The notes under the pieces were generated by a model. It saw only the letters and a list, made by a program, of their open reading frames with translations, ran no database searches and was not told the DNA's origin. The translations under genes and the position numbers were made by a program. A DNA stretch of 15,985 bases from an uncultured Gemmatimonadota bacterium (lineage in GTDB: Bacteria; Gemmatimonadota; Gemmatimonadetes; Gemmatimonadales; Gemmatimonadaceae). Positions 1 to 8,326 of this stretch are shown piece after piece (the stretch's first letter is position 1; every line of letters begins with the position of its first letter). Where the stretch lies: contig CAIVJV010000234.1 in the NCBI GenBank assembly GCA_903906325.1, positions 1 through 15,985 on the forward strand, in the 5' to 3' direction.

Positions 1-100
1 CCGACCGCCCGGAAAGGATGGGACGTAGGCCAAGGCGCAGCGCCTCATCGACGATGAGGCGGCCGGTGTATCCGGTGACGCCGTAGATCAGGAGCGACAT
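1..100 (-). CDS. Saccharopine dehydrogenase-like NAD(P)-binding protein, N-terminal fragment
   Basis: Only the first 33 residues lie in the window; the rest runs off the left edge. The N-terminus reads MSLLIYGVTGYTGRLI, a first beta strand followed by a Gly-x-x-Gly-x-x-Gly dinucleotide loop (G7, G10, G13), and continues to a GRS stretch at residues 31-33. This is typical of the saccharopine dehydrogenase / trans-acting enoyl reductase family, whose members are NAD(P)-dependent oxidoreductases of varied substrate. The ATG at 100 lies 13 bases inside the 3' end of the upstream carboxyltransferase gene, so the two are probably translationally coupled. There is no clear Shine-Dalgarno sequence. 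The substrate cannot be told from this fragment; the position after acyl-CoA genes suggests an acyl or lipid substrate, which is inference only. Confidence 0.75.
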   Translation of the reverse strand, partial: MSLLIYGVTGYTGRLIVDEALRLGLRPILSGRS

Positions 101-1700
101 GGGAGGACGAAGGGCCCGAGGTGGGACCCGGCATGCTGCCAGGCGGCGCGGAGCGCCATCGCGAGGGTGGCGCGCGTCTCCTCAGGGTAGACGATCGCGT
201 CGATGTACCCGCGCGCCCCCGCATAGCGCGCATCGAGTTGGTGTTCGTAGTCGGCGCGCATCTCGTCGACGGCCGCCTGGAGGGCCGGATCGGGTGTGCC
301 CCCGGCCTGCTTGGCCTTGGTGAGTGCGGGACCATGCACCGCCGCCACCGCGGACTCGCCCTCCATCACCGCCATCCGGCCCGTGGGCCACGAGAAGATG
401 AAATCGGGGTCGAACCCCTGCCCCGCCATCGCGTAGTACCCCGCGCCCGAGGCGTGATTGATCGTGAGGACGAGCTTCGGCACCGAGGCGGTGGCCATCG
501 CCTCCACCCAGCGCGCCCCGGCGCGGATGATGCCATCCTGCTCCGCCTCCTTCCCCACCATGAAGCCGGAGACATCCTGCACAAAGAGGAGCGGGATCCC
601 CTGGCGATCACAGCGATCGATGAAGAAGGCGACCTTCTCGGCGCTCTCGGGATAGATGATCCCGCCGAAGCGCGGCGGCTCACCGGCGCGTCCCTTGATG
701 AGGCCACGGGCGTTCGCGATCACCCCGACCGGGATCCCCTCGATCCGCGCGTCGGCGCAGAGGAGCTCCTTCGCGAGGTTGGGCTGGAACGCATCGAGCG
801 AATCGGCATCGACCAGGGCACGCAACACGGCATGGATGTCGTACGACATCCGATGATCGTACGGGAGCACGTCGTACAGCGTCTCCGCCTCGTCCGCCGC
901 TCGTGCCGATGCATCATGGGGCGCCAGACGCGCCGGCGGCGCGAGCCGACCGACGAGCGCTCGCATCTTCACCAAGCACTCGGCGTCGTTCTCGCACGCA
1001 TAGTGCGCGACCCCGCTCACCTCGGTGTGCATCACCGCGCCACCCAGTGACTCCCCATCGACGCTCTGCCCGGTGGCGCCTTTGACGAGGTTCGGGCCAC
1101 CGAGCCCCATGAACGAGCTGCCCTTGACCATCAGGATCACGTCGCTCAGCGCGGGGAGATACGCCCCGCCGGCGATGCACTGCCCCATGACCGCGGCGAG
1201 CTGGGGGACGCGCAGGTAGCGCCGCATGAGCGAGTTGTAATAGAAGATCCGCGCGGCGCCGTACTGTCCCGGGAAGACCCCACCCTGATACGGCAGGTTC
1301 ACGCCCGCCGAATCGACGAGATAGAGGATGGGGAGATGGCAGCGCATCGCGCATTCCTGAGCGCGCAGGATCTTGGGGATCGTCTCGGGCCACCAGGAGC
1401 CGGCCTTCACCGTGGCATCGTTGGCGACGACGACGCACTCGCGGCCTCGCACCTGGATCAGCCCGGTGACGACCCCCGCCGCCGGCGCCTCGCCCTCGTA
1501 TCGATCATGGGCGACGAGGAGCCCGAACTCGATGAACCGACTCCCCGGATCCATGAGCGCCGCGATCCGCTCCCGGGCGGAGAGTTTGCCTTGCGCATGT
1601 TGCTTGGCGACCCGGTCCGGGCCACCCCCCTGCCGCAGTCGCTCCTCGAGGGCGCGCGACGCCTCGGCCATCTGCCGAAGGCGTGACGGGCCGGCGTCGC

Positions 1701-1704
<4 letters not shown>
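88..1704 (-). CDS. Acyl-CoA carboxylase, carboxyltransferase (beta) subunit, MCC-like
   Basis: A 538-residue biotin-dependent carboxyltransferase, which moves the carboxyl group from carboxybiotin to an acyl-CoA. The N-terminal crotonase-fold half carries the acyl-CoA site, with an oxyanion-hole glycine pair in IAGGAY (residues 178-182). The C-terminal half carries the biotin site, with NHASGAGYYAMAG (417-429) as the second oxyanion loop. The GAG-type second loop and the GGAYLPALSD segment resemble methylcrotonyl-CoA carboxylase beta more than propionyl-CoA carboxylase beta, which usually has an AYGGAY-type loop. Length fits the family (about 530). I chose the GTG at 1704 because it overlaps the upstream TGA in a GTGA junction; an ATG at 1671 is an alternative. 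No biotin carboxylase/biotin carrier subunit is in the window. Acyl-CoA substrate uncertain; enzyme class sure. Confidence 0.9.
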
Positions 1705-2114
<410 letters not shown>

Positions 2115-2123
2115 GGGGGAAAG

Positions 2124-2918
2124 CTACCCTGCCTTTCTCGCGACGAGCAACATCTCGGTCGCCCGTCGATGCAGCGGCGCGTCCGAGAATCCGTCGTACG
2201 CCGCGACGACCGTGAGTCCCGCCTCGTCCATGAGGCCCGCGAGCCGATCCGCGGTGTAGAGCCGGATCCGGTGGGACCGCTCCTCGACCGTGCGCCCACG
2301 GGTCCAGGTGGACGCGATGGTCAGGAACCCGGTGAGCGGATCGAACGTCCGGTCCTGTCGCACGGTGGTGCCATCGGCGGTCTCCCAGCGGTCGGTGCCG
2401 ACGAAGCGCGCCATGATCCCATCGCGGCTCCCACCCTGCCAGAGGAAGGTCCCTCCGCGCTTCAGGACGCGGGCCACCCCACGGAGCACCTTGGCGTCCT
2501 CCGCGGGATCGTCGAAGAAGCCGAAGCTCGTGAAGAGATTCACCACGGCATCGAACCGCCCCCGCCAGAGGGTCGGCAGTCGGCGCATGTCGCGGTGATG
2601 ATAGCGAAGCGAGGGCCCCGGGATGGACCGGCTGGCCCGCGTGGGGATCCCGGCCTTCCGGCCCGCCTGGCGTGCGATCCTGAGCAGCGGCCGGGAGAGA
2701 TCGACCCCATCCACCTGATGACCGGCCGCGGCGAGGAGCCGCGCATGACGCCCCTGCCCACAGGCGAGATCGAGGACCCGGGCCCCGGTGGGCAACGCCA
2801 GGACCTCGAGCAGGCGCGTGACCTGCGCCCGGTCACTCGCCGGCGTGAAGAGCGGGGAGTACTCGTTCAGGTAGCCTTCGTCGAAATACGAGCGCCACCA
2901 CGCCACGCGCCGGGCCAT
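2124..2918 (-). CDS. Class I SAM-dependent methyltransferase
   Basis: A 264-residue Rossmann-fold methyltransferase. Motif I is VLDLACGQGRH (residues 48-58). The acidic residue ending strand 2 lies in VDGVDLS (69-75), a post-II segment is RFDAVVNLFTSFGFF (121-135), and a KRGGTFLW strand lies at 153-160. No substrate-defining domain is visible, so the methyl acceptor (small molecule, lipid, protein or RNA) is unknown. It sits exactly between the two mutase subunit genes: its ATG is 3 bases after the stop of the large subunit, and its stop is 9 bases before the small-subunit start, so it must be co-expressed with both. No Shine-Dalgarno motif is clear. The position suggests a link to acyl-CoA or cobalamin metabolism but does not prove one; methyltransferases of this class are also common passengers in operons. 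Confidence 0.88.
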   Translation of the reverse strand: MARRVAWWRSYFDEGYLNEYSPLFTPASDRAQVTRLLEVLALPTGARVLDLACGQGRHARLLAAAGHQVDGVDLSRPLLRIARQAGRKAGIPTRASRSIPGPSLRYHHRDMRRLPTLWRGRFDAVVNLFTSFGFFDDPAEDAKVLRGVARVLKRGGTFLWQGGSRDGIMARFVGTDRWETADGTTVRQDRTFDPLTGFLTIASTWTRGRTVEERSHRIRLYTADRLAGLMDEAGLTVVAAYDGFSDAPLHRRATEMLLVARKAG

Positions 2919-2921
2919 CGC

Positions 2922-4616
2922 CTAGAAGAAGACCGGCTCGCGATACGCCCCGAAGACCTCTTCGAGCGCGGCGCGGATCTCATAGAGCGTGCAATAGCTG
3001 CGCGCGCACTCGAGGATGCAGGGCACCACGTTCTCCGTCCCGCGCGCCGCCTCGCGCAGCCGGTCGAGCGCTGCCGTGCAGCGGGCGGCGTCGCGCGTCT
3101 GCCGCAAGCGCGCCAGGGCGGCCGCCTGATCCTTGGCCGCCTGCTCGTCGATCTTGAGCAACGGGATCTCCAGGGCGCGCTCCTCGGTGGCGAAGGCATT
3201 CACCCCGACGATCCACCGGCGATGCTGCTCGATCTCCCACTGCTGGCGGGCCGCGGACTCCGCGATCTTCTTCTGGAACCATCCCGTCTCGAGTCCGGCG
3301 ACCACCCCGCCCTGCGCCGCGATCTCCTCGAAGAGCCGCTCCGCCTCCGCCTCGAGCTCATCGGTGAGCTTCTCCACATAATACGAGCCGCCCAACGGGT
3401 CGATCACGTTCGGCACCCCTGTCTCATATGCGAGCACCTGCTGCGTCCGGAGCGCGACCTCGACCGCCTGCTCGGTGGGCAACGCGAGCGTCTCATCCAT
3501 CGAGTTGGTGTGCAGCGACTGTGTCCCGCCGAGCACCGCGGCGAGGGCTTGATAGGCGACGCGCACCACATTGTTCATCGGCTGCTGCGCGGTGAGGGTC
3601 ACCCCGGCCGTCTGCGAGTGGAAGCGCATGACGAGCGAGCGCGCCGAGGTGGCGCCGTACCGCTCCTTCATGTGCCGCGCCCAGATCCGCCGCGCCGCCC
3701 GAAGCTTCGCGATCTCCTCGAAGAAATCGTTGTGGATGTCCCAGAAGAAGGAGAGGCGAGGGGCGAAGTCGTCCACATCCAATCCGCGGGCGATCCCGCG
3801 CTCCACGTAGGTGAAGCCGTCGGCGAGCGTGAAGGCGAGTTCCTGCGCCGCCGTCGCCCCCGCCTCGCGGATGTGATAGCCCGAGATCGAGACGGTGTTC
3901 CACTGCGGCACCTCCTGCGCCCCGAACTCGAACATGTCGACGATCAACCGCAGCGCCGGCTCGATCGGGAAGCACCAGGCGTGCTGCGCCATGTACTCCT
4001 TGAGGATGTCGTTCTGCACCGTGCCACGGAGCGCCGTGAGCGGCACCCCCTGCTTCTCCGCCGCGGCGAGATAGAAGCACCAGAGGATGATCGCCGGCCC
4101 GTTGATCGTCATCGAGGTGGAGACCTCGCCGAGCGGGATCCCCTCGAAGAGCTGCTCCATGTCGGCGAGCGAGCTGATGGCCACGCCGCACTTGCCGACC
4201 TCCCCCTCCGAGCGCGGATGATCGGAGTCGTACCCCATCAAGGTGGGGAAATCGAAGGCGACGGAGAGTCCGGTGGTCCCCTCCTTCAGGAGGAACTTGT
4301 AGCGGGCGTTGGTCTCCTTCGCGGAGCCGAAACCAGCGAACTGCCGCATCGTCCAGAGCTTCCCGCGATACCCGGTCGGGTGGATCCCGCGGGTGTAGGG
4401 ATACTGCCCGGGCACCTCGAACGCCGTCCCGGCCGACCCCTCGAGATCGAGGGCGGTGTAGAACGGCGCCACCTCGGCCGCCGAGTTGGCGTAGGCGAGG
4501 TCACGGACGGCTCCGGAGGCGAACCGCGTGCGCCAGGCGTCGACCTCGGCACGGAGTCGGTCGAGTTCGTCGCGCATCGCCGCGAGCGTCGGGTCGAGTT
4601 CGGTCGGCGTCGTCAT
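2922..4616 (-). CDS. B12-dependent acyl-CoA mutase large subunit with isobutyryl-CoA mutase specificity residues
   Basis: A 564-residue large subunit of an adenosylcobalamin-dependent acyl-CoA mutase (TIM-barrel substrate domain without a fused B12 domain). The family core is intact: RQFAGFG (91-97), the GLSVAFD segment (116-122), QNDILKE (201-207) and SGYHIREAGA with catalytic His248. Aligned to Propionibacterium methylmalonyl-CoA mutase, the specificity residues Tyr89 and Arg207 are Phe93 and Gln211 here; the spacing of 118 residues matches exactly, as does the 37-residue spacing to the histidine. Phe/Gln is the known isobutyryl-CoA mutase pair (Phe80/Gln198), so the likely reaction is isobutyryl-CoA to n-butyryl-CoA. 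Size also matches IcmA (about 566). I placed the start at the ATG of an ATGA overlap with the upstream chaperone gene; a longer in-frame extension to 4730 is overlap sequence. Automatic annotation would probably say methylmalonyl-CoA mutase. Confidence 0.93.
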   Translation of the reverse strand: MTTPTELDPTLAAMRDELDRLRAEVDAWRTRFASGAVRDLAYANSAAEVAPFYTALDLEGSAGTAFEVPGQYPYTRGIHPTGYRGKLWTMRQFAGFGSAKETNARYKFLLKEGTTGLSVAFDFPTLMGYDSDHPRSEGEVGKCGVAISSLADMEQLFEGIPLGEVSTSMTINGPAIILWCFYLAAAEKQGVPLTALRGTVQNDILKEYMAQHAWCFPIEPALRLIVDMFEFGAQEVPQWNTVSISGYHIREAGATAAQELAFTLADGFTYVERGIARGLDVDDFAPRLSFFWDIHNDFFEEIAKLRAARRIWARHMKERYGATSARSLVMRFHSQTAGVTLTAQQPMNNVVRVAYQALAAVLGGTQSLHTNSMDETLALPTEQAVEVALRTQQVLAYETGVPNVIDPLGGSYYVEKLTDELEAEAERLFEEIAAQGGVVAGLETGWFQKKIAESAARQQWEIEQHRRWIVGVNAFATEERALEIPLLKIDEQAAKDQAAALARLRQTRDAARCTAALDRLREAARGTENVVPCILECARSYCTLYEIRAALEEVFGAYREPVFF

Positions 4617-5686
4617 GGTGCCTGCCCCGTGAAGGTCCCAGCGGCGACGCCCCGAGCCAGGAGTGCCTCCGCCACGGTGAAGGGGGTCACCTCCCCGCGC
4701 TCGAGCGCCGGGAGCTGGTCCTCCACCCACTGCCGGATCGCCGCGTCGCGCCAGAGCCGCCGCTGGATCCGATGTTCCACCACATCGCGCACCCGGTCCC
4801 GGAGGCGCTCGCGACGCCGGGCGTGCAAGGTCCCGGTGCGCTCAAGATAGGCGAAGTGCCGGTCCAACGCGGCGATGAGCTCCGGGACCCCGTCGCCGGT
4901 CGCACCGACGGTCCGCAGCACCGGCGGCGTCCAGCTGTCATCGTCGCGGGCCGCCGCCTCACGCGCCTGCCGCTTGGGATGGAGTGCCTTGAGGTCGACG
5001 CCGTGGTGGGCATCGGGCGTGGGGCCGCCACCGCCCCGAAGCCCGAGCATCACCTCGATGTCGTTCCGGAGCCGATCCGCGCCCGGCCGATCCGCCTTGT
5101 TCACCACGAAGCAATCGGCGATCTCCATCACCCCCGCCTTGAGCGTCTGGATCGCGTCCCCCGACTCGGGGACGAGGATCACCGTGCTCGTATCGGCCAA
5201 GCGCGCGATATCGAGCTCACTCTGTCCCACCCCGACCGTCTCCACGAGGATCCGATCCATCCCGAAGGCGTCGAGCACGTCGCACACCTCGCGCGTCATC
5301 GCGGCGAGTCCGCCGAGCGACCCTCGCGTCGCCATCGATCGGATGAAGACGTTCGGGTGGAGCGCCACGCGCTCCATGCGCACGCGATCCCCGAGCAGCG
5401 CGCCCCCGGTGAAGGGCGAGGTCGGATCGACGGCCACGATCCCGACCTTCAACCCCGCGGCGAGATAGCGCTCGGCGAGGAGCGTCGTGAGCGTGCTCTT
5501 CCCGGCCCCTGGCGGTCCCGTGAGGCCGATCCGTCGCGCGCGCCCGAGCCGGGGGTGCAGGATGGCGGCGAGCGTCTCATGTCCCTCGCGCTGATCCTCG
5601 ATGATGCTCACCGCGCGGGCGAGCGCCGCCGTCTGCCCCGCCTCGAATCCCGCGAGCACCCGCTCGAGCGTCCCTCGACCGGTCAT
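4613..5686 (-). CDS. meaB: MeaB/MeaI-type GTPase chaperone of B12-dependent mutase
   Basis: A 357-residue G3E-family GTPase (ArgK/MeaB). These proteins gate adenosylcobalamin loading and protect or reactivate B12 acyl-CoA mutases. Walker A is GPPGAGKST (57-65). The switch-region segment DPTSPFTGGALLGDR runs from 87 to 101, the Walker B/switch segment ETVGVGQSE lies at 149-157, and the base-recognition motif is NKAD (196-199). The C-terminal helical part (about 285-345) fits the dimerisation arm. A glycine-rich and acidic linker (about 216-250) is longer than I would expect. Its stop overlaps the mutase large-subunit start as ATGA, so the chaperone is made just before its client. If the mutase is the isobutyryl type, this protein is functionally a MeaI, the stand-alone counterpart of the G domain fused in IcmF. 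A GGGGGAG purine run precedes the ATG. Confidence 0.95.
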   Translation of the reverse strand: MTGRGTLERVLAGFEAGQTAALARAVSIIEDQREGHETLAAILHPRLGRARRIGLTGPPGAGKSTLTTLLAERYLAAGLKVGIVAVDPTSPFTGGALLGDRVRMERVALHPNVFIRSMATRGSLGGLAAMTREVCDVLDAFGMDRILVETVGVGQSELDIARLADTSTVILVPESGDAIQTLKAGVMEIADCFVVNKADRPGADRLRNDIEVMLGLRGGGGPTPDAHHGVDLKALHPKRQAREAAARDDDSWTPPVLRTVGATGDGVPELIAALDRHFAYLERTGTLHARRRERLRDRVRDVVEHRIQRRLWRDAAIRQWVEDQLPALERGEVTPFTVAEALLARGVAAGTFTGQAP

Positions 5687-6645
5687 CGCTCCCCCGCCTG
5701 TGGCTCGTCATGTTCGTCGTGGATGTCGCCGACGACCTCCTCGATGAGATCCTCGAGCGTCACGAGCCCGATCGTCTCACCGGCGAGGCCCTGGACGATC
5801 GCCAAGTGGCGCCGATCGCGCAGCATCCGTGTCATCACCGCATGACAGGGCTCGTCAGGCGCCGCGACCGCCACCGGCCGCAAGCGCTCGAGCGGGGCCT
5901 CTGGCCGCGCGATGACATCCCAGCTGGTGAGGAGCCCCTCGACCTGATCGAGCGTCGACCGATAGACCGGGAGCCGACTGAACTTGGATTGCGCCACCAC
6001 GCGCCCCACCGTCGCGGCATCGGCCCCCCGCTCGACCCCGACGATCTCCTCCCGTGGGGTCATCGCCTCGCGGACCGAGCGGGTCCCGAACTCCACGACC
6101 CCGCTGATGATGGCGCGCTCCCCCGCGGCACCGACCCCCTCGACCTCCCCTTCGCGGAGGAGATCCTCGAGCGATTCCTGCGGCGTGGGCTCCACCCGCG
6201 GGAGCGGCAGGCGGCGGTCCAGGAGTCGTGTCGCGAGGGCCGCCCACGGGGCGACGAGCCGATCGACGAGGCGGAGCGGCGGCAAGAGGACGGCGAGGGT
6301 GCCCGCGGGCCATCGCTTGGCGATCGCACGCGGAAGGAGCTGTCCGAGGATCAGCAGTCCCGTCGCGGTGAACAGCACCCGTCGCGAGACGCTGAACGCG
6401 CCCGCCCCCACCCCGAGCCCGATCACCGCCCCGAGGGTGAAGACCGTCGCCGCGATCCCGGTGCCGGCCGCCACCAGGAGCTGGTGCGGCCGTTCGAGAT
6501 AGAGGGCGGCCGTCGCCGCCCCCGCGAGCCGCTGCTCCGCCCAATGCCGCAGCCAGATCCGACTCACCGAGCGCAGCGCGGTCGCCGCGCCCGTCAGCAA
6601 CCCGACGACCACGACGAGTCCGAGACTGAGGACCCAGAGGCTCAT
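5683..6645 (-). CDS. CNNM/CorC-family membrane protein (DUF21 plus CBS pair), short form
   Basis: A 320-residue protein with hydrophobic N-terminal helices (about 3-24, 55-80, 90-106 and 115-137), matching a DUF21/CNNM transmembrane domain, followed by a CBS pair (about 190-245 and 258-308). The segment TIGLVTLEDLIEEVVGDIHDE (291-311) is the usual CBS2 signature of the CorC/HlyC group. Proteins of this family are linked to magnesium or divalent-cation export. The usual C-terminal CorC_HlyC domain is missing: the protein ends about 10 residues after CBS2. The DUF21 GE-x-x-PK motif appears as GQLLPRAIA (101-109), with Glu replaced by Gln. A GGAGG sequence lies 4 bases before the ATG, inside the upstream gene. 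It follows a longer paralogue with an ATGA overlap, and the two may form a heteromer (inference). Confidence 0.85.
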   Translation of the reverse strand: MSLWVLSLGLVVVVGLLTGAATALRSVSRIWLRHWAEQRLAGAATAALYLERPHQLLVAAGTGIAATVFTLGAVIGLGVGAGAFSVSRRVLFTATGLLILGQLLPRAIAKRWPAGTLAVLLPPLRLVDRLVAPWAALATRLLDRRLPLPRVEPTPQESLEDLLREGEVEGVGAAGERAIISGVVEFGTRSVREAMTPREEIVGVERGADAATVGRVVAQSKFSRLPVYRSTLDQVEGLLTSWDVIARPEAPLERLRPVAVAAPDEPCHAVMTRMLRDRRHLAIVQGLAGETIGLVTLEDLIEEVVGDIHDEHDEPQAGER

Positions 6646-7892
6646 GCGACCTCCGCCGCCACCGCCGCCAGCGGCTCCAGATACACGCGCTCCACGCGCC
6701 GCCGCACCACGCGCTCGATCACCACCCGATGGTCGGCGACCGTGAGCGACTCCCCCGGCGACGGGACACGGCCCAGCATCTCCATCACGAGTCCCCCGAC
6801 CGTGGAGACGTCCGCACGGGTCAGATCCTGCCCGAGCAACTCGGAGAGGGCCTCGAGGGTGACGCCGGCCGAGAGCCAGAGGCGCCCGCCCGGTCCGCGC
6901 TCGATGTCCGGACGCTCCACATCGCCCTCATCCTGGATGTCCCCGATGATCAACTCGAGGATGTCCTCGAGCGTGATGAGCCCCGCCGTCCCCCCGAACT
7001 CATCGAGCACGATCGCGATATGCCGACGCGTGGTGCGGAACTCACGCAACTGCGCCTCGACCCCCTTGGTGGGCGGGATGTACAGCGCCGGGCGCACGAG
7101 CGCCCGCCATCCCGAGGCGGGTTCCTCATCCGCCACGAGCGCCGCCAACAGGTCCTTGGCGTAGAGCACGCCCACCGGTTCATCGAGCGACCCATCGAAG
7201 ACCACGAGTCGCGCATGCTGACTGCTGCGCACCCGATCCGCGACCTCCGACCAGGGGGTGTCGAGCTCGATCCCGACGATGTCGACCCGCGGGATCATGA
7301 TCGCGTCGACGCGGGTGTCTCGCAGGGAGAAGACCCCGTGCACGAGGACGCGGTCGCCGCCCCCGGCCTCGGCCTCGGCCGCGACGACCTCGCGGAACCG
7401 CTCCACGGCATCCTCCCGCGCCTCGATCGCATCGTCGCGCGAGGGCGGGAGCACCGCGTGCAGGAGCCGGTCACCCCAGCTGCCGAACTTGACCACCGGC
7501 GCGCAGAGCGTCTCGACCATCCGTATGAGCGGATGCACGCGCGCGAGTCCTTGCGCTCCCGTCGCGTCTCCCGCCTCGCGCGCCGCCACCTCCGTCAGCA
7601 TCACCAGGAGCACGCCGGCCACCACGACGACGGGGATCAGATACCGCGCCGGGACCCACCCGCTCGTCATCAGTGCCACCGTCGTCGCCGTCCCGGCGGA
7701 GAGCTGGGCGAGGATACGCCCGAAGGCGAGCGCCCGATGCACCGATTCGCGCCGCGCGAGGAGGTCTCGGACCGCCGGCGAGGACGGCGGGTCCTCCTCG
7801 TCCAGACTGAGCAGGGCGCTATCGGCATAGACGCTCCCCGCGGCGACAACCGCCGCCGCCCCCGCCGCCAGCAGGACGAGGAGCGCACTCAT
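6642..7892 (-). CDS. CNNM/CorC-family membrane protein (DUF21, CBS pair, CorC_HlyC domain)
   Basis: A 416-residue protein of the hemolysin/CorC/CNNM family, associated with divalent-cation (Mg/Co) homeostasis. Hydrophobic helices lie at about 2-30, 55-78, 84-105 and 118-136 (DUF21). A CBS pair follows (about 196-250 and 265-318), with the signature DEFGGTAGLITLEDILE at 297-313, then a CorC_HlyC transporter-associated domain (about 333-405; STVGGLVMEMLGRVPSPGE at 363-381). The start is the ATG at 7892, which overlaps the YbeY stop as ATGA. An in-frame upstream ATG at 7934 would lie inside ybeY and is less likely. The order phoH-ybeY-corC-like is the same as E. coli ybeZ-ybeY-ybeX, which supports co-function of this unit. 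Confidence 0.9.
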   Translation of the reverse strand: MSALLVLLAAGAAAVVAAGSVYADSALLSLDEEDPPSSPAVRDLLARRESVHRALAFGRILAQLSAGTATTVALMTSGWVPARYLIPVVVVAGVLLVMLTEVAAREAGDATGAQGLARVHPLIRMVETLCAPVVKFGSWGDRLLHAVLPPSRDDAIEAREDAVERFREVVAAEAEAGGGDRVLVHGVFSLRDTRVDAIMIPRVDIVGIELDTPWSEVADRVRSSQHARLVVFDGSLDEPVGVLYAKDLLAALVADEEPASGWRALVRPALYIPPTKGVEAQLREFRTTRRHIAIVLDEFGGTAGLITLEDILELIIGDIQDEGDVERPDIERGPGGRLWLSAGVTLEALSELLGQDLTRADVSTVGGLVMEMLGRVPSPGESLTVADHRVVIERVVRRRVERVYLEPLAAVAAEVA

Positions 7893-8326
7893 GCCGCGCG
7901 CCACCGCCGGAGGAGGTGTTCCTGCCGCCGCCACATCGGAGAGCGCACACGCGCCTCGCCCGCCGGATGGTCATAGCCCACGACATGGAGTGTGCCGTGG
8001 ATGACCAGGCGAGCGAGCTCCTCGCGCACCGGGCACCCGAAGGCGTGGGCGTGCTCGCGCGCGACCTCCGGACAGATGTAGACATCCCCGATCGTGGCAC
8101 CCTGCGCGTCCCGGAACCCGAAGGCGATCACATCGGTGGCCCCCGCATGGCCGAGGTGGCGCCGATTGAGCGCCGCCATCCGTCGCCGCGAGAGGTAGGT
8201 GATGGAGAGGAGGGCCGTTCGCACCCGCTCGCCGCGCAGCACCGCCCGCACGAGCGCCGTGGCATCCGCGCGCGCGAGCACCGATCGCGCGCCGTCGGCC
8301 TGCACCGACACCGTCACGGCACTCAC
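7889..8326 (-). CDS. ybeY: Endoribonuclease YbeY (rRNA maturation factor)
   Basis: A 145-residue YbeY, a zinc-dependent single-strand endoribonuclease used in 16S rRNA 3' end maturation and 70S ribosome quality control. The zinc motif is intact: HGTLHVVGYDH with His110, His114 and His120. The conserved central segment TDVIAFGF lies at 64-71 and GDVYICPE at 80-87. A Met-x-x-x-Glu helix follows the third histidine (Met131, Glu136). The length is normal for the family. The start is GTG, forming a GTGA overlap with the phoH stop; an AAGGA sequence lies about 9 bases upstream. Confidence 0.97.
   Translation of the reverse strand: MSAVTVSVQADGARSVLARADATALVRAVLRGERVRTALLSITYLSRRRMAALNRRHLGHAGATDVIAFGFRDAQGATIGDVYICPEVAREHAHAFGCPVREELARLVIHGTLHVVGYDHPAGEARVRSPMWRRQEHLLRRWRAA

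Noticed and set aside
4617..4730. N-terminal extension of the mutase large subunit to an upstream ATG
   Set aside because: The added residues are Gly/Arg/Pro-rich and come from the overlapping chaperone gene. The ATG at 4616 gives an ATGA junction and the normal family length.
5710..7164. Long plus-strand open frame opposite the two CNNM genes
   Set aside because: Same composition bias and no domain. The opposite strand encodes clear DUF21-CBS proteins.
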